This document shows, piece by piece, positions 30,205 to 44,853 of a DNA stretch of 64,000 bases. The DNA is taken from contig NZ_JAUSSH010000001.1 of NCBI RefSeq assembly GCF_030812255.1, forward strand, positions 496,001 to 560,000, given 5' to 3'. The stretch is from Paeniglutamicibacter psychrophenolicus. Its GTDB lineage: Bacteria > Actinomycetota > Actinomycetes > Actinomycetales > Micrococcaceae. The number at the start of each line of letters is the position of its first letter. Within the stretch, counting starts at the first letter, position 1. The position numbers were made by a program, and so were the translations under genes. The notes under the pieces are model-generated. The model saw only the letters and a program-made list of their open reading frames with translations. It searched no databases and was not told the DNA's origin.

Positions 30205-31089
30205 CTAGTGGTACGGGTCCTCGAAGTCGTGGGCCAACAGCGTGCGCAGGTAGGCACCGTAGCCGCTCTTGCCCAGTTTCGCCGCACAGGCCTCCAAGGC
30301 CCCATCGTCGATCAATCCGCGGCGCCAGGCTACCTCCTCGGGAACCCCGACCTTCAGCCCCTGCCGGGCCTCGATGGTGCGGATGAAGTTCGAGGCGTCG
30401 TTGAGCGAATCAAAGGTCCCGGTGTCCAGCCACGCGGTGCCGCGGGCCAGCACGTGCACGCGCAACGAGCCTTCCTCCAGGTATTGGCGGTTGATGTCGG
30501 TGATTTCCAGTTCCCCGCGCGCCGAGGGCTCCAGGTCCCGCGCCCGGTCGATCACCGAGTTGTCATAGAAATACAGCCCGGGCACCGCATAGTTGCTGCG
30601 CGGCTTGGCCGGTTTTTCCTCCAGCGACACCGCGGTGCCCGCGGCATCGAATTCCACCACGCCGTAGGCGCCCGGGTCCTTGACCCAGTACCCGAAGATC
30701 GACGCCCCGGAATCGGCATGGAAATCGGCAAGCTGCGACCCGAAGCCCGGACCGTAGAAGATGTTGTCGCCCAGCACCAGTGCCACCGGTCCGTCCCCGA
30801 TGTGCCCGGCGCCGATGATGAAGGCCTGGGCCAGCCCGTCGGGCGAGGGCTGGATGGCGTAGTCGATGGTGATCCCGAACTGCGATCCATCCCCCAGCAG
30901 CCCGCGGAACTGGTGGGCATCGGCAGGGGTCGTGATCACCAGCACCTCGGTGATCCCCGCGAGCATCAGCGTGCTCAGCGGGTAGTAGATCATGGGCTTG
31001 TCGTAGACAGGCACCAGCTGTTTTGAAATCCCGTGCGTGATCGGATGCAAGCGCGATCCCGTTCCCCCGGCAAGTATGATCCCCTTCAT
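30205..31089 (-). CDS. rmlA: Glucose-1-phosphate thymidylyltransferase
   Basis: First step of dTDP-L-rhamnose synthesis, making dTDP-glucose from glucose 1-phosphate and d[18 protein letters not shown] with the catalytic arginine and [18 protein letters not shown] open the protein. GDNIFYGPG and [20 protein letters not shown] follow in the expected order. Length 294 aa. The ATG at 31089 is 6 bases after TAGGAT, a leaderless arrangement. It is divergent from rmlB. Confidence 0.96.
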   Translation of the reverse strand: MKGIILAGGTGSRLHPITHGISKQLVPVYDKPMIYYPLSTLMLAGITEVLVITTPADAHQFRGLLGDGSQFGITIDYAIQPSPDGLAQAFIIGAGHIGDGPVALVLGDNIFYGPGFGSQLADFHADSGASIFGYWVKDPGAYGVVEFDAAGTAVSLEEKPAKPRSNYAVPGLYFYDNSVIDRARDLEPSARGELEITDINRQYLEEGSLRVHVLARGTAWLDTGTFDSLNDASNFIRTIEARQGLKVGVPEEVAWRRGLIDDGALEACAAKLGKSGYGAYLRTLLAHDFEDPYH

Positions 31090-31095
31090 GGCCCC

Positions 31096-31101
31096 ATCCT
31101 A
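31096..31101 (-). promoter_or_regulatory. -10 box of rmlA, leaderless type
   Basis: TAGGAT on the minus strand, 6 bases before the rmlA ATG. Confidence 0.55.
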
Positions 31102-31112
31102 GGCACACCTAG

Positions 31113-33604
<2,492 letters not shown>

Positions 33605-36017
33605 CCGAAGGGCTCCAGCGGGCGCGGGGCAAAGAGCGAACGCGGCCACAGCGCCCGGCCCAGGCGCTCGCCGGGGCCCATGCCGGCGGCCAGGGCGTGC
33701 TTCACCCCGGACAGCGCCTCGGCCAACACCGCGGTGTCCGGCTGCCCGTGCCCCGGCGCGTAGCGCATCCGTTCGTAGGCCTGGGCCAGGACGGACAGGT
33801 CCCCGGCAGCGCTCGGCAGGATGCGGGCCAGCCGGCGGGAGTAGTCCCCGGCCGATTCGTCGTGGCGCATGGGCGTCGAATGGTCCAGGCCAAGGGCCAC
33901 CAGTTCGGCCCACGCCGCCGCGGCGCCGGTTTCCCTGCCGTAGTGCTGGTCGAATTCACCTCTCCGCCGCATGCGGGCCAGCCGTCCGGTGCGCTGGATG
34001 CGGCGGGCCGCCCACGGACCGGCACCGGCCAGCAGCACGATCAGCACCAGCGGCAGCAGGCCGGAGAAGGGGGTCCCGGAGTCGGGGCCGGAGCCCGGGG
34101 CCGCGGCCGGGGTGCTCGCGGAGGACTCGGCCGATGACGGCCCGGAGGCCGAGTTGGAAGGGTTGGTCAGGCGCGGGTCTTCGGCGGAGCTGGCGGTGGA
34201 CGCCGGAAGCGCCGGCGCGTAGGCCGGCGGGACCCCGCGCCCGGGTGTCGGCTCGAAGGCGACCCAGCCGGCGCCGGGGAAGTAGAGTTCCGGCCAGAGG
34301 TGGGCGTTGCGCGAGTTCACGATGTATTCGTTCAGTTCCGCGCCGTTCTGCCCGGTGATCTTCACCCCGGTGGGGGTGCCGGGGGAGTAACCGGTGACCA
34401 GGCGGCTGGGGATGCCCAGCTCACGGGCCATCAGCGCCATGGTGGAGGCAAAGTGGATGCAGTACCCGGCCTTTTCCCGCAGGAACGCGTCAATGACCTT
34501 CATCCCGCTGCCGTCGTAGCCGTCCTCCACGGGGGTCTTTTCCGAGTAGGTGAACACCGTGGAACGCAGGTAGTCCTGGATGGCGACGGCCTGCCCGTAC
34601 GCCACGCCCCCGGCCTTGGCCACGGCCGTGTTGGTGGCCTCGGCCAGCGAATCGGGGGTGTCCTGGGGCAGCGCCAGGTACTCCTGGTCGACCTCGGCGA
34701 AGAAGCCGCCGGGCATGGAGGCCGACAGCTCCCGCAGCGACTTTGCGGTGATCTCGGGGTTCACGCTCATCACTGTGTAGTCCTCGGCCTCCGGGGTGGC
34801 GCCCTTGGCGGCGCGCAGCGTCCCGGTGTCGGGGCTCCAGCCCCAGGAACCGCCCAGCCCGCTCAGGGTGATGGCGTTGGCCGGCAGGGGCATCCACGCT
34901 CCCCGGTACTTGTCGGTGACCACGCGGGTGAAGGCCGGCTGGGCGGCCTCGAAGACCGTCGGGAAGGCACGGGTCACCAGGTTCTCGGTGGCCGGGACCC
35001 GGTAGATGTCCGGATCCGGTTCCCACCGATCGGTCGTGAGGTCGCCGGTGACCGAGGTGCGCAGGTAGACGGGGGTGTGCGAATCGGTGAAGTAGTGCAG
35101 CACCGTGCCCGAGGTCCGGTTGCGCAGGTCGTTGCCCAGGGCGATCATCGGGTCGATGTTGGTGGCCAGCTGGCCCCAGGAGGGCCGGGTGCCCTCGGTG
35201 AGCATGCCCTTGGAGAAGCCGGGGATGGCCGAGGGCAGCACCAGCAAGGCGGCCAGCGCCCCGGCGATGATCGCGGTGCCCTGCAGCAGTGCCGAACGCG
35301 TCCCCGGCCCAGGGGTTCCCCGCCCGCCGGAGCCCGGATCCGGCAGCTCCATGGCCCGGCGCCCGGACCCGGAACCGTCCTGCCAGCGGGAAGCCGCCAA
35401 GACCAGCAGGTAACCCACCGCGGTGACCGACACCGTGCCGATGCCCGCCCCGTTCGCCTCGAAGAGCGAGGAGATCGAAAGCAACATGGCCAGCGGCAGC
35501 CCGGCCAGGGCCGCGGCCCGGATCTCGAAGGCCAGGGCGTCCACCGCCAGGGCCACCGCGGCCACCCACACGCATACGGAAAAGACGATCACCCCGGTGC
35601 TTTGCACCGGGGGCACCTGGGAGCCCATTTGGTCGTTGGCCAGCGCCCACACCCGCAGCAGTGCGCGGTAGGTCGAGGCCGTGGGCACCACGCCCAGCCA
35701 GGCGGTGTTGGCGAAAAACAGGAAGGTCAGCACGGCCACCGCCACCACGGCTCCGGCCGCGGTGCCCAGGTAGCGGCGGGCACCAAGGGCCCGGACCAGG
35801 TTGGTGGCCAGCACGATGGCGCCGACCACCGCGGTGACCTGCAGCATCCAGCCCCAGTCGCTGACGACCCCGTGCAGCGAGGCGGCGGCCCCCAGCACGG
35901 CCACCAGCACGGCGAAGGCACAGAAGGCCGCGGCCGGCAGTCTCCGGGCCGGTGCCCGGCGGCGTGGCGCCGGCGGGTCGGGGTTCGGGACCCGTGGCTT
36001 GTCCAGGGTTGGTGTGC

Positions 36018-37442
36018 TCATGAGGTGCGCCCCAATTCGGCCCAGGCTTCGGCGAGACTGGATTTCGGGTTGACGGCAACGGCCGCCCAGCCGGCCTGCC
36101 GGAAGCGGGAGATGACCGGGGCGAGGTGTCCCTCGCGGTTGGCCACGCACAGCACCGTGACCTTGCTGCGGGCGCCAACCACCTCGAGCCAGCTGTCGGC
36201 CTGCGCCTCGGTGATCTCGCCCAGGATCAGCACCAGCCGGTCCCCGCGCTCGCGCAGGCGTTCCTTCAGGGCCGCGGCCAGCGTGGCCCGGGCCGGTTCG
36301 CGGCGTTCCCCGGCTGCGTCCTCGAGTCCCAGCGCTGCAAGTGCCTGCTGCATCCGCGCGGTGGCGTGGGGCCCGGCAAAGAGTTCCGCGGAGTCCTCGG
36401 TGCCCGAGGCCGAGACGGCGTTGATCGAGGTGCCGCGGTGGTCGATCAAGTCGATGCCGAACCCGGTTTGGGCCAGGTAGGCGCCGATGCCCAGGGCCGC
36501 GTGCAGCCCCCATTCGAAGCGGCGGCTCGAGTCCTTGGGGGTGGAGGTGAATTGCGGGATCTTCAGCACCGGTTCGGCGCCCACGCCCTGGGCGAGGAAC
36601 GCGGCGCGGGAGCGGTCCAGCATCAGCACCGCGCGCGGGGTGGCCCGGTAGTCCTCCTGGCGCACCATCAGCGTGCCCTTCCGGGCGGTGGCCGGCCAGT
36701 GGATGCGGCGCACGGTGTCCCCGGGGCGGTATTCGCGGGTCATCACCTCGAAGGAGTCCGGGGTCAGCCGGCGGTTCGAGGCGGCCTGCCCGTGGGAGCC
36801 GTGCTCGCCGGGAATGCCGGTGGGTTCGAGCATCTCGCACACCGGCAGCGCCAGCAGCGCGCTGGGCGCATCCAGGGCCGCGGGCCGGGAGGCCAGCCCG
36901 AAGACGTCGCCGACCTGGGCTCGGACCGGCCCGATGGAGTAGATGCCGCGGGTGGCCAAGCGCAGCCGGTATTCGTACCAGCTGCCCGAGCCCCCGGGGC
37001 CGGGGATGGCGGTGCGCGAGGGGTAGCGGAATTCCGGGCCCGCCCCGAAATCCTCCGGCAGGGTGTCGCGCAGCGTGACCGGCCCGGCCCCGCTGCCCCG
37101 GTGGGTGATGTGCAGCCGCACCCGCACCCCGGAGTCGGTGGTGGCCTGCTGCGGGTTGAAGGTCCTGGTGACGTCCAGCTCGGAATTGCCAAAGCGCAGC
37201 AGGAAGGCGGCCAGCAGCGGGGTGAGCAGCAGGAACAGGGAGATGGCCAGCAGCTCGCGCCGGCCCATCAGGAAAGCCAGCAGCAGGGCGATCGCCCCGG
37301 CGGCAAAGAACCCCCAGCCGCGCGCGGTGAGGAACCCGAGGTGGACCTTTTCGCGCAGCGTTGCGGGTTTTTCCGCGGTGATCCAGCGGTTGCCGGACGG
37401 GGATTCGCGGAACTCGTTGGGTTCCGCCGACGGGATGCTCAT
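36018..37442 (-). CDS. DUF58 domain membrane protein
   Basis: Middle member of the moxR operon, 474 aa. Two helices (GWGFFAAGAIALLLAFLMG and LLAISLFLLLTPLLAAFLL) lie at about residues 42-82, then a beta-rich part and the DUF58 core. Signatures are YRPGDTVRRIHWPATARKG and LMVRQEDYRATPRAVLMLDR, a vWA-like fold. Proteins of this kind are thought to work as partners of MoxR ATPases. The ATG at 37442 is 33 bp after moxR; the stop overlaps the transglutaminase start by 4 bp. Confidence 0.92.
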   Translation of the reverse strand: MSIPSAEPNEFRESPSGNRWITAEKPATLREKVHLGFLTARGWGFFAAGAIALLLAFLMGRRELLAISLFLLLTPLLAAFLLRFGNSELDVTRTFNPQQATTDSGVRVRLHITHRGSGAGPVTLRDTLPEDFGAGPEFRYPSRTAIPGPGGSGSWYEYRLRLATRGIYSIGPVRAQVGDVFGLASRPAALDAPSALLALPVCEMLEPTGIPGEHGSHGQAASNRRLTPDSFEVMTREYRPGDTVRRIHWPATARKGTLMVRQEDYRATPRAVLMLDRSRAAFLAQGVGAEPVLKIPQFTSTPKDSSRRFEWGLHAALGIGAYLAQTGFGIDLIDHRGTSINAVSASGTEDSAELFAGPHATARMQQALAALGLEDAAGERREPARATLAAALKERLRERGDRLVLILGEITEAQADSWLEVVGARSKVTVLCVANREGHLAPVISRFRQAGWAAVAVNPKSSLAEAWAELGRTS

Positions 37443-37474
37443 GGAGGTCGCTGCCTTGGCCTGTGATCTACCGG

Positions 37475-38455
37475 CTAGCCGCGGGCCCCGGCGCGCACCG
37501 GTATCGCGTTGAGGATGGAGACCAGGATCGATTCGGCGTTCGAGCCGGCGGCCTCGGCCCGCCGGTGCAGGATCAGCCGGTGCCCCAGGACCCTCGCGGC
37601 GATGTTGCGCACGTCCTCGGGCAACACATAGTCCCGGGCGTTCAGTGCGGCCTCGGCCTTGGCTGCGCGCAGCAGCTGCAGCAGGGACCGCGGGGAGGCG
37701 CCCAGGCGGATGTCCGCGTGCTCGCGGGTCGCCCGGCCCAGGGCCACCACGTATTCCTTCACCGGGTCGGAAACGTAGACCGCGGCCACGGTGTTGATCA
37801 GGGTGTGCAGCGATGCCAGGTCAAGGACCGGGCGCAGGTCATCCAGCGGCGAGGTGGACTGGTGGGTCTCGAGCATCGCCATCTCGGCGGCGGCATCGGG
37901 GTAGCCCATGGAGATCTTGGCCATGAACCGATCGCGTTGCGCCTCGGGCAGCGGGAAGGTGCCCTCCAGCTCGATGGGGTTTTGCGTGGCGATCACCATG
38001 AACGGGCTTTCAAGCATGTGGGTGGTCCCGTCGACGGTGACCTGTCCCTCTTCCATGCATTCAAGCAACGCCGACTGGGTCTTGGCGTTGGCCCGGTTGA
38101 TCTCGTCGCCGATCACGATGTGCGCGAACACCGGTCCGGGCCGGAACTGGAACTCGTGGGTGTTCTGGTTGAAGATCGACACCCCGGTCACGTCCGAGGG
38201 CAACAGGTCGGGGGTGAACTGGATGCGGTGCACCGTGCAGTCCACCGACTTGGCCAGGGTCTTGGCCAGCATGGTCTTGCCGACCCCCGGCACGTCCTCC
38301 AGCAGCAGGTGGCCCTGGGCCAGCAGGACGATCAGCGCGGTGCGCGCCACCTCCGCCTTGCCGTCGATCACCGTGGCAATACCGGCCAGCACTTCTTCGC
38401 AGACCCGGCCGAATTCATCGGCCGGAAGAATCTGGGACTCGGTGGAAAGCGACAT
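37475..38455 (-). CDS. MoxR-family AAA+ ATPase
   Basis: Chaperone-like AAA+ ATPase of the MoxR class, 326 aa. Walker A is LEDVPGVGKTMLAK and Walker B region is IVIGDEINRANAKTQSALLE; ATQNPIELEGTFPLPEAQRDR contains sensor 1 and the arginine finger region. The frame is open upstream but AGGAGGACC is 7 bases before the ATG at 38455, fixing the start. First gene of the moxR-DUF58-transglutaminase operon; divergent from tatD with 185 bp between. Confidence 0.95.
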   Translation of the reverse strand: MSLSTESQILPADEFGRVCEEVLAGIATVIDGKAEVARTALIVLLAQGHLLLEDVPGVGKTMLAKTLAKSVDCTVHRIQFTPDLLPSDVTGVSIFNQNTHEFQFRPGPVFAHIVIGDEINRANAKTQSALLECMEEGQVTVDGTTHMLESPFMVIATQNPIELEGTFPLPEAQRDRFMAKISMGYPDAAAEMAMLETHQSTSPLDDLRPVLDLASLHTLINTVAAVYVSDPVKEYVVALGRATREHADIRLGASPRSLLQLLRAAKAEAALNARDYVLPEDVRNIAARVLGHRLILHRRAEAAGSNAESILVSILNAIPVRAGARG

Positions 38456-38640
38456 GCAAGGTCCTCCTGGAACGCATCCGTACGGTGGAAGGTATGTGAA
38501 TCTCCTTTCCAACGATACCGTCATTGGCGTGCGCTGCGTCACGCTGGGGGGCACCGGAGTGCCGGGCCGCGTACGCTGGATGGGCCAACGGCCATCGGCC
38601 CGTAAAACCGGGACACCAAACGAAGGGGGAGAAGGCACCC

Positions 38641-39600
38641 ATGCCAGTCTCAAAACAGCAAGCGGACCTCGGCGCCACCCTGGGTGTGCCGACCGCCTAC
38701 CTTCGGCCCGATGCCGGGCACGAACCGGGCGCCCCGAACCGCAGCGCCCAGGACGAGCACGGCAAGAAGCGCAACCTCTCCTACCCTCCGGCACCGGCGC
38801 CGCTGCCCTTCGGCGTCCCGGACAACCACACCCACCTGGACTTCCGTGACGGCTCGGTGCACGTCACCGTCGCCCAGGCCCTCGACGCGGCCAGCGCGGT
38901 CGGTGTGCCCGGGGTCGTCCAGGTCGGCTGCGACGTGGAATCCTCCGAGTTCGCGGTGCGTGCGGCCACCGAGGATTCCCGGGTGCTGGCCGCCGTGGCG
39001 ATCCACCCCAACGACGCCGCGCGCCTGGCCGAGGCCGGGGACCTTGACGCGGCCATTGCGCGCATCGAGGAACTCGCCGCCCACGAGCGGGTGCGCGCCG
39101 TGGGGGAGACCGGACTCGATTATTTCCGCACCCGGGAGCCGGGCCGCCCGGCCCAGGAGCACTCCTTCCGCGAGCACATCCGCATTGCCCGCGAGCATTC
39201 CAAGGCCCTGCAAATCCACGATCGTGACGCACATCTCGATGTGGTGCGCGTCCTGCGGGATGAACCGCTTCCCGAGCGCGTGGTCTTCCACTGCTTTTCC
39301 GGCGACGCGCAGCTGGCCGAGATCTGCAACGAAAACGGCTGGTACCTCTCCTTCTCCGGCACCGTGACATTCAAGAACTCGCACGACCTGCGTGCGGCAT
39401 TGTTGGTGGCCAGGCCGGAATTGGTGCTGGTGGAAACGGACGCCCCGTTCCTCACCCCGCACCCCTACCGGGGACGGCCGAACGCCAGCTACCTGATCCC
39501 GCAAACCGTGCGCTTCATGGCCGAAACCACGGGGGTGGACCTCGAGGAATATTGCCGTGCCCTGGCCGCAAACACCCGGCGCGTCTACGGGGACTTCTAG
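38641..39600 (+). CDS. TatD-family hydrolase (metal-dependent DNase)
   Basis: TIM-barrel metal hydrolase. Metal ligands are seen in order: NHTHLD (HxH), GETGLDY (Glu), IHDRD (His), HCFSG (His) and ETDAPFLTP (Asp). At 319 aa it is about 55-60 residues longer than typical TatD because of a charged N-terminal extension before PFGVPDNHTHLD. The ATG at 38641 has GGGAGAAGG upstream. It lies before rpf, ksgA and ispE, the usual actinobacterial order, although metG is absent. Confidence 0.92.
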   Translation: MPVSKQQADLGATLGVPTAYLRPDAGHEPGAPNRSAQDEHGKKRNLSYPPAPAPLPFGVPDNHTHLDFRDGSVHVTVAQALDAASAVGVPGVVQVGCDVESSEFAVRAATEDSRVLAAVAIHPNDAARLAEAGDLDAAIARIEELAAHERVRAVGETGLDYFRTREPGRPAQEHSFREHIRIAREHSKALQIHDRDAHLDVVRVLRDEPLPERVVFHCFSGDAQLAEICNENGWYLSFSGTVTFKNSHDLRAALLVARPELVLVETDAPFLTPHPYRGRPNASYLIPQTVRFMAETTGVDLEEYCRALAANTRRVYGDF

Positions 39601-39617
39601 CCGGTTTCATGCACAAG

Positions 39618-39661
39618 GCAAGCACGAAGTGCTTGCGGCCTTATTACGATTCGGTTACGGT
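39618..39661 (+). promoter_or_regulatory. rpf promoter with overlapping palindrome
   Basis: TTGCGG at 39633-39638 and TACGGT at 39656-39661 are 17 bp apart. A perfect inverted repeat GCAAGCAC-GAA-GTGCTTGC at 39618-39636 covers the -35. It may be an operator or the end of the tatD transcript. Confidence 0.65.
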
Positions 39662-39667
39662 AGTTCT

Positions 39668-39893
39668 TTAGTAGCCGGGATCGGGGAAGGTTCCCGGGTG
39701 CATTTGATTCTGCACGGGGCGTGTTCGCAAGCGCCCCGGCGCAACATCGATGAGATGACAAAGAATTGGATTGTGCTCGCACCAACCAATGAGCACACGG
39801 TGGGCTGCGCCCGGTTTCTGCCGGGGGCAACCGTTCACCCGCCGTGTGGCATTGCTGCCCCCGTGCCCGGGATCGACCGAAGTTTGGAATCCT
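39668..39893 (+). promoter_or_regulatory. Long structured 5' leader of the rpf gene
   Basis: About 225 bases separate the predicted transcript start from the rpf GTG. Successive stems are visible: CCGGGA/TCCCGG (39675-39697), GTGCA/TGCAC (39698-39715), GGGGCG/CGCCCC (39716-39737), GTGCTC/GAGCAC (39773-39796) and CGGGGGCA/TGCCCCCG (39822-39863). ATTGG at 39765-39769 can pair with CCAAT at 39786-39790, crossing the fourth stem as a pseudoknot would. Rpf genes in some actinobacteria are preceded by c-di-AMP (ydaO) riboswitches, but the conserved GACAGCTAAC 3' signature is not found here. A riboswitch-like role is inference. Confidence 0.5.
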
Positions 39894-41024
39894 GTGCAGA
39901 ATGCCCTTAAGAATCGCTGGGTGAAAGTCGGCGCGCAAGCAGCCGTTTTGACCGCGTTGATCCTCGGCCTGGTCATGTTCGTCGGTGCCGGCAAGACCAT
40001 TGCCGTGGCCATCGACGGCCAAAGCCAGTCCGTTTCCACGCGCGCCGCCACCGTCGGCGATGTCTTGAAGGACTCCGCAATCCCCGTGGGGGACCGCGAC
40101 GTGGTCACCCCGGCACTGGATGCACCGGTTGCCGACGGCGCCCTGATCGACATCAAGCGCAACAAGTCCGTGAACGTGAGCATCGACGGCGTCGACCGCG
40201 TCGTGCACACCACCGGACTGACCGTCGCCGATGTCGTGGACCAGCTGAACGTTTCGGAAAAGGCACAGATCGCCCAGGGCCCGGCACTCGCCCTGGCCGC
40301 ACTGTCCACCCCGATCGACATCTCCACTCCCAAGGACGTCTCGATCAAGGTCGACGGCAAGACCAAGAAGCTGAACACCACCGCCGAGACCGTTGAGGCG
40401 GTGCTCGAAGAGGCCAAGCTCACCCTGGGCAAGGACGACGAGCTCAACGCCAAGGCCACCGACGCGGTCACCGACGAGATGAAGCTCAAGATCGTGCGCG
40501 TCGAGACCAAGACCGTCACCAAGACCAAGGTCGTTGCCCACGGTACCGACACCACCAAGGACTCCGACGCCCTGGTTGGCTCCAAGAAGACCCTGGTCAA
40601 GGGCAAGGACGGCGAACGGACCCTCACCTACACCGTGACGCTGCGCGACGGCAAGGAAACCGACCGCAAGCTCGAGGCCGACAAGCTCACCACCAAGGCC
40701 GTTGACGCCGAGGTGTCGGTGGGCACCAAGCCCAAGCCCAAGCCGAAGCCCAAGTCCACCAGCACGCCCGGCAGCGTTTCGGCCACCTGGTCCGCGCTGG
40801 CCAAGTGCGAGTCCGGCGGCAACTGGTCCATCAACTCCGGCAACGGCTACTACGGCGGGCTGCAGTTCTCCGCCAGCAGCTGGCGCGGGGCCGGCGGCGG
40901 CAAGTACGCCGCCCTGCCGCACCAGGCCACCCCCGCCGAGCAGGTCGCCACCGCCGAGGTGCTGCGCCGCAGCGGCGGCTGGGGCCACTGGCCGGCCTGC
41001 TCCAGCAAGCTGGGCCTGCGCTGA
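39894..41024 (+). CDS. RpfB-type resuscitation-promoting factor
   Basis: Secreted or membrane-anchored peptidoglycan-cleaving enzyme that promotes regrowth of dormant cells. A short basic N-terminus and one hydrophobic segment (AAVLTALILGLVMFVGAG) are followed by three DUF348-type repeats, a G5 domain (VETKTVTKTKVVAHGTDTT), a KPKPKPK linker and the C-terminal Rpf domain. The catalytic Glu is in LAKCESGGNWSINSGNGYYG; its cysteine and that in PACSSK probably form the disulfide. GTG at 39894 gives 376 aa and places the hydrophobic segment correctly; the frame extends upstream into the leader. Confidence 0.92.
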   Translation: MQNALKNRWVKVGAQAAVLTALILGLVMFVGAGKTIAVAIDGQSQSVSTRAATVGDVLKDSAIPVGDRDVVTPALDAPVADGALIDIKRNKSVNVSIDGVDRVVHTTGLTVADVVDQLNVSEKAQIAQGPALALAALSTPIDISTPKDVSIKVDGKTKKLNTTAETVEAVLEEAKLTLGKDDELNAKATDAVTDEMKLKIVRVETKTVTKTKVVAHGTDTTKDSDALVGSKKTLVKGKDGERTLTYTVTLRDGKETDRKLEADKLTTKAVDAEVSVGTKPKPKPKPKSTSTPGSVSATWSALAKCESGGNWSINSGNGYYGGLQFSASSWRGAGGGKYAALPHQATPAEQVATAEVLRRSGGWGHWPACSSKLGLR

Positions 41025-41088
41025 CATCAACACCCAGGGCCCTCGGGTCCGGGCGCCGGAGGCTCCGGTGCACACCAGAACACCTTGA

Positions 41089-41125
41089 CCAATGGGTTCC
41101 GCCAATACCGGGCGGGGCCCATTGG
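41089..41125 (+). terminator. Hairpin after rpf
   Basis: CCAATGGG at 41089-41096 pairs perfectly with CCCATTGG at 41118-41125, with an inner CCGCC/GGCGG stem. CCATTT follows; the T run is weak. Confidence 0.5.
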
Positions 41126-41194
41126 CCATTTCCGCCAACCGTGCCCTGGCCCGCCCGGGCAAACGCCCCGGTCCGCGGGCGCCGGGCCCTGAAC

Positions 41195-41200
41195 TAAGAT
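41195..41200 (+). promoter_or_regulatory. -10 box of ksgA, leaderless type
   Basis: TAAGAT, 6 bases before the GTG at 41207. Confidence 0.6.
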
Positions 41201-41206
41201 TGAACC

Positions 41207-42088
41207 GTGACTTCCGTAGAATCGACCCCGCCACCACTGCTCGGCGCCACCGAGATCCGCCGCCTCGCCGGCGAACTCGACGTGCGCCCCACCAAGACGC
41301 TGGGGCAGAACTTCGTCATCGACGGAAACACCATCCGGCGCATCGTGGCCACCGCCAAGCTGGACCCCGCCGAAACAGTGCTGGAGGTCGGGCCGGGCCT
41401 CGGCTCGCTGACCCTGGGCCTGCTGGATGCCGCCGCCCGCGTGGTCGCGGTGGAAATCGACCCGAAGCTCGCCGCGCGGCTGCCGCAGACCGTTGCCGAA
41501 ATTCGTCCGGAGAAGGCGGAAAACCTCACGGTGGTCCTCTCCGATGCCATGAAGGTCACCGAGCTGCCGCACGCGCCCACCGCACTGGTGGCCAACCTGC
41601 CCTACAACGTCGCGGTGCCCGTGGTGCTGCACCTGCTCGAGCACTTCCCCTCCCTGCAACACGGCCTGGTCATGGTCCAGGACGAGGTCGCCGACCGCAT
41701 GGCCGCGGGCCCGGGCAACAAGACCTACGGCGTGCCCTCGGTCAAGGGCGCCTGGTACGGCACCATGCGCAAGGCCGGTGTCATCGGCATGAACGTGTTC
41801 TGGCCCGCCCCCAAGATCAACTCCGGGCTGGTCGGCTTCGAACGCGGCAACCCGCCGGCCACCACCGCCACCCGCCAAGAGGTCTTCGCCGTCATCGACG
41901 CGGCCTTCGCCCAGCGCCGCAAGACGCTGCGCGCCGCCCTGGCCGGCTGGGCCGGATCCCCGGCGATGGCCGAGGCCGCGCTGCTGGCCGCAGGAGTCGA
42001 CCCGCAGGCCCGCGGCGAAAAGCTCGGCATCGCCGAATTCGCCGCGATTGCCGAGGCCAAGGTCGCATCCGTACCCGGTACCCCATGA
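41207..42088 (+). CDS. ksgA: 16S rRNA dimethyladenosine transferase
   Basis: Dimethylates A1518 and A1519 of 16S rRNA, a late step in 30S assembly. [10 protein letters not shown] precedes the SAM motif [16 protein letters not shown], and the catalytic NLPY is in [17 protein letters not shown]; 293 aa. GTG start with a leaderless-type promoter. It overlaps ispE by the ATGA of the latter, so the two form an operon. Confidence 0.96.
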   Translation: MTSVESTPPPLLGATEIRRLAGELDVRPTKTLGQNFVIDGNTIRRIVATAKLDPAETVLEVGPGLGSLTLGLLDAAARVVAVEIDPKLAARLPQTVAEIRPEKAENLTVVLSDAMKVTELPHAPTALVANLPYNVAVPVVLHLLEHFPSLQHGLVMVQDEVADRMAAGPGNKTYGVPSVKGAWYGTMRKAGVIGMNVFWPAPKINSGLVGFERGNPPATTATRQEVFAVIDAAFAQRRKTLRAALAGWAGSPAMAEAALLAAGVDPQARGEKLGIAEFAAIAEAKVASVPGTP

Positions 42089-43026
42089 CCCACACCGTCG
42101 TTGCCCGTGCCCCGGGAAAGATCAACTGCTACTTCAAGGTCGGCCCGCCCCGGCCGGACGGCTACCACTCGGTGGCCAGCCTGTACCTGGCCGTCTCGCT
42201 CTACGAGGACGTCTCGGCCACCGCACGCGCCGACGAGGAAATCCAGGTGTTCCTGCACCCCGATTCCACCGCGGTCGCGGACCCCGAGTCCTTCCCGCTG
42301 GGCCCGGACAACCTGGTCGTCAAGGCCGCACTGATGCTGCGCGAACACACCGGGCACTACGCCGGGGTCGATCTGTGCATCACCAAGCGCGTGCCGATCG
42401 CCGGGGGCATGGGCGGGGGATCGGCCGATGCCGCCGCCACCCTGGTGGCCTGCAACGCCCTGTGGGGCACCGGGCTGAACCGCGAGGAACTGGCCAGGCT
42501 GGGCGCACGCCTGGGCGCGGACGTGCCATTCGCGATGCACGGGGGCGCAGCCGTCGGCCTGGGCGTCGGCGACGAGCTGGCCCCGCTGCTGCTGCGCACC
42601 CGCACCGACTGGGTGCTGGTCCCGGCCTCCTACGGGCTGTCCACCCCCAGGGTCTACGGCATGCTCGACCGGCTGCGGGCCAACGAGGAGGTCACCACCC
42701 CCGTCGAGGTCGATCCGGCCATGGTCGGGGCGCTGCTCGAGGGGGACCTCGACGCCCTGGCGCCGCTGCTGGCCAACGACATGACCCGCGCCGCCCTGGC
42801 CCTGGCCCCCGAACTCGGCGTGGTGCGCGACCTGGGCGAGGCCGCCGGCGCGCTGCACGCCCTGGTCTCCGGATCCGGCCCCACCCTGGCGCTGCTGGCT
42901 CGCAACCCGGACCATGCAGCCCAAATCATCACCCAGCTTTCGGATGAGGCGGGCGTGGCAACGCTGTGCGTCCACGGCCCGGTCCCCGGCGCCAGCATCC
43001 TGCCCGCCGTCATCGAAACCCCTTAA
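42085..43026 (+). CDS. ispE: 4-diphosphocytidyl-2-C-methyl-D-erythritol kinase
   Basis: GHMP kinase of the non-mevalonate isoprenoid pathway, phosphorylating CDP-methylerythritol. [14 protein letters not shown] opens it, [17 protein letters not shown] is the ATP-binding motif, and [17 protein letters not shown] the third GHMP motif; 313 aa. The frame is open far upstream in the ksgA region, but the ATG at 42085 overlapping the ksgA stop begins at the family start. Confidence 0.96.
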   Translation: MTHTVVARAPGKINCYFKVGPPRPDGYHSVASLYLAVSLYEDVSATARADEEIQVFLHPDSTAVADPESFPLGPDNLVVKAALMLREHTGHYAGVDLCITKRVPIAGGMGGGSADAAATLVACNALWGTGLNREELARLGARLGADVPFAMHGGAAVGLGVGDELAPLLLRTRTDWVLVPASYGLSTPRVYGMLDRLRANEEVTTPVEVDPAMVGALLEGDLDALAPLLANDMTRAALALAPELGVVRDLGEAAGALHALVSGSGPTLALLARNPDHAAQIITQLSDEAGVATLCVHGPVPGASILPAVIETP

Positions 43027-43044
43027 CAAAAGGAGCACCACACC

Positions 43045-44853
<1,809 letters not shown>

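Noticed and set aside
39668-39893. ydaO (c-di-AMP) riboswitch before rpf
   Set aside because: The position and length fit, but the conserved GACAGCTAAC block near the 3' end is absent. It is therefore reported only as an unclassified structured leader.
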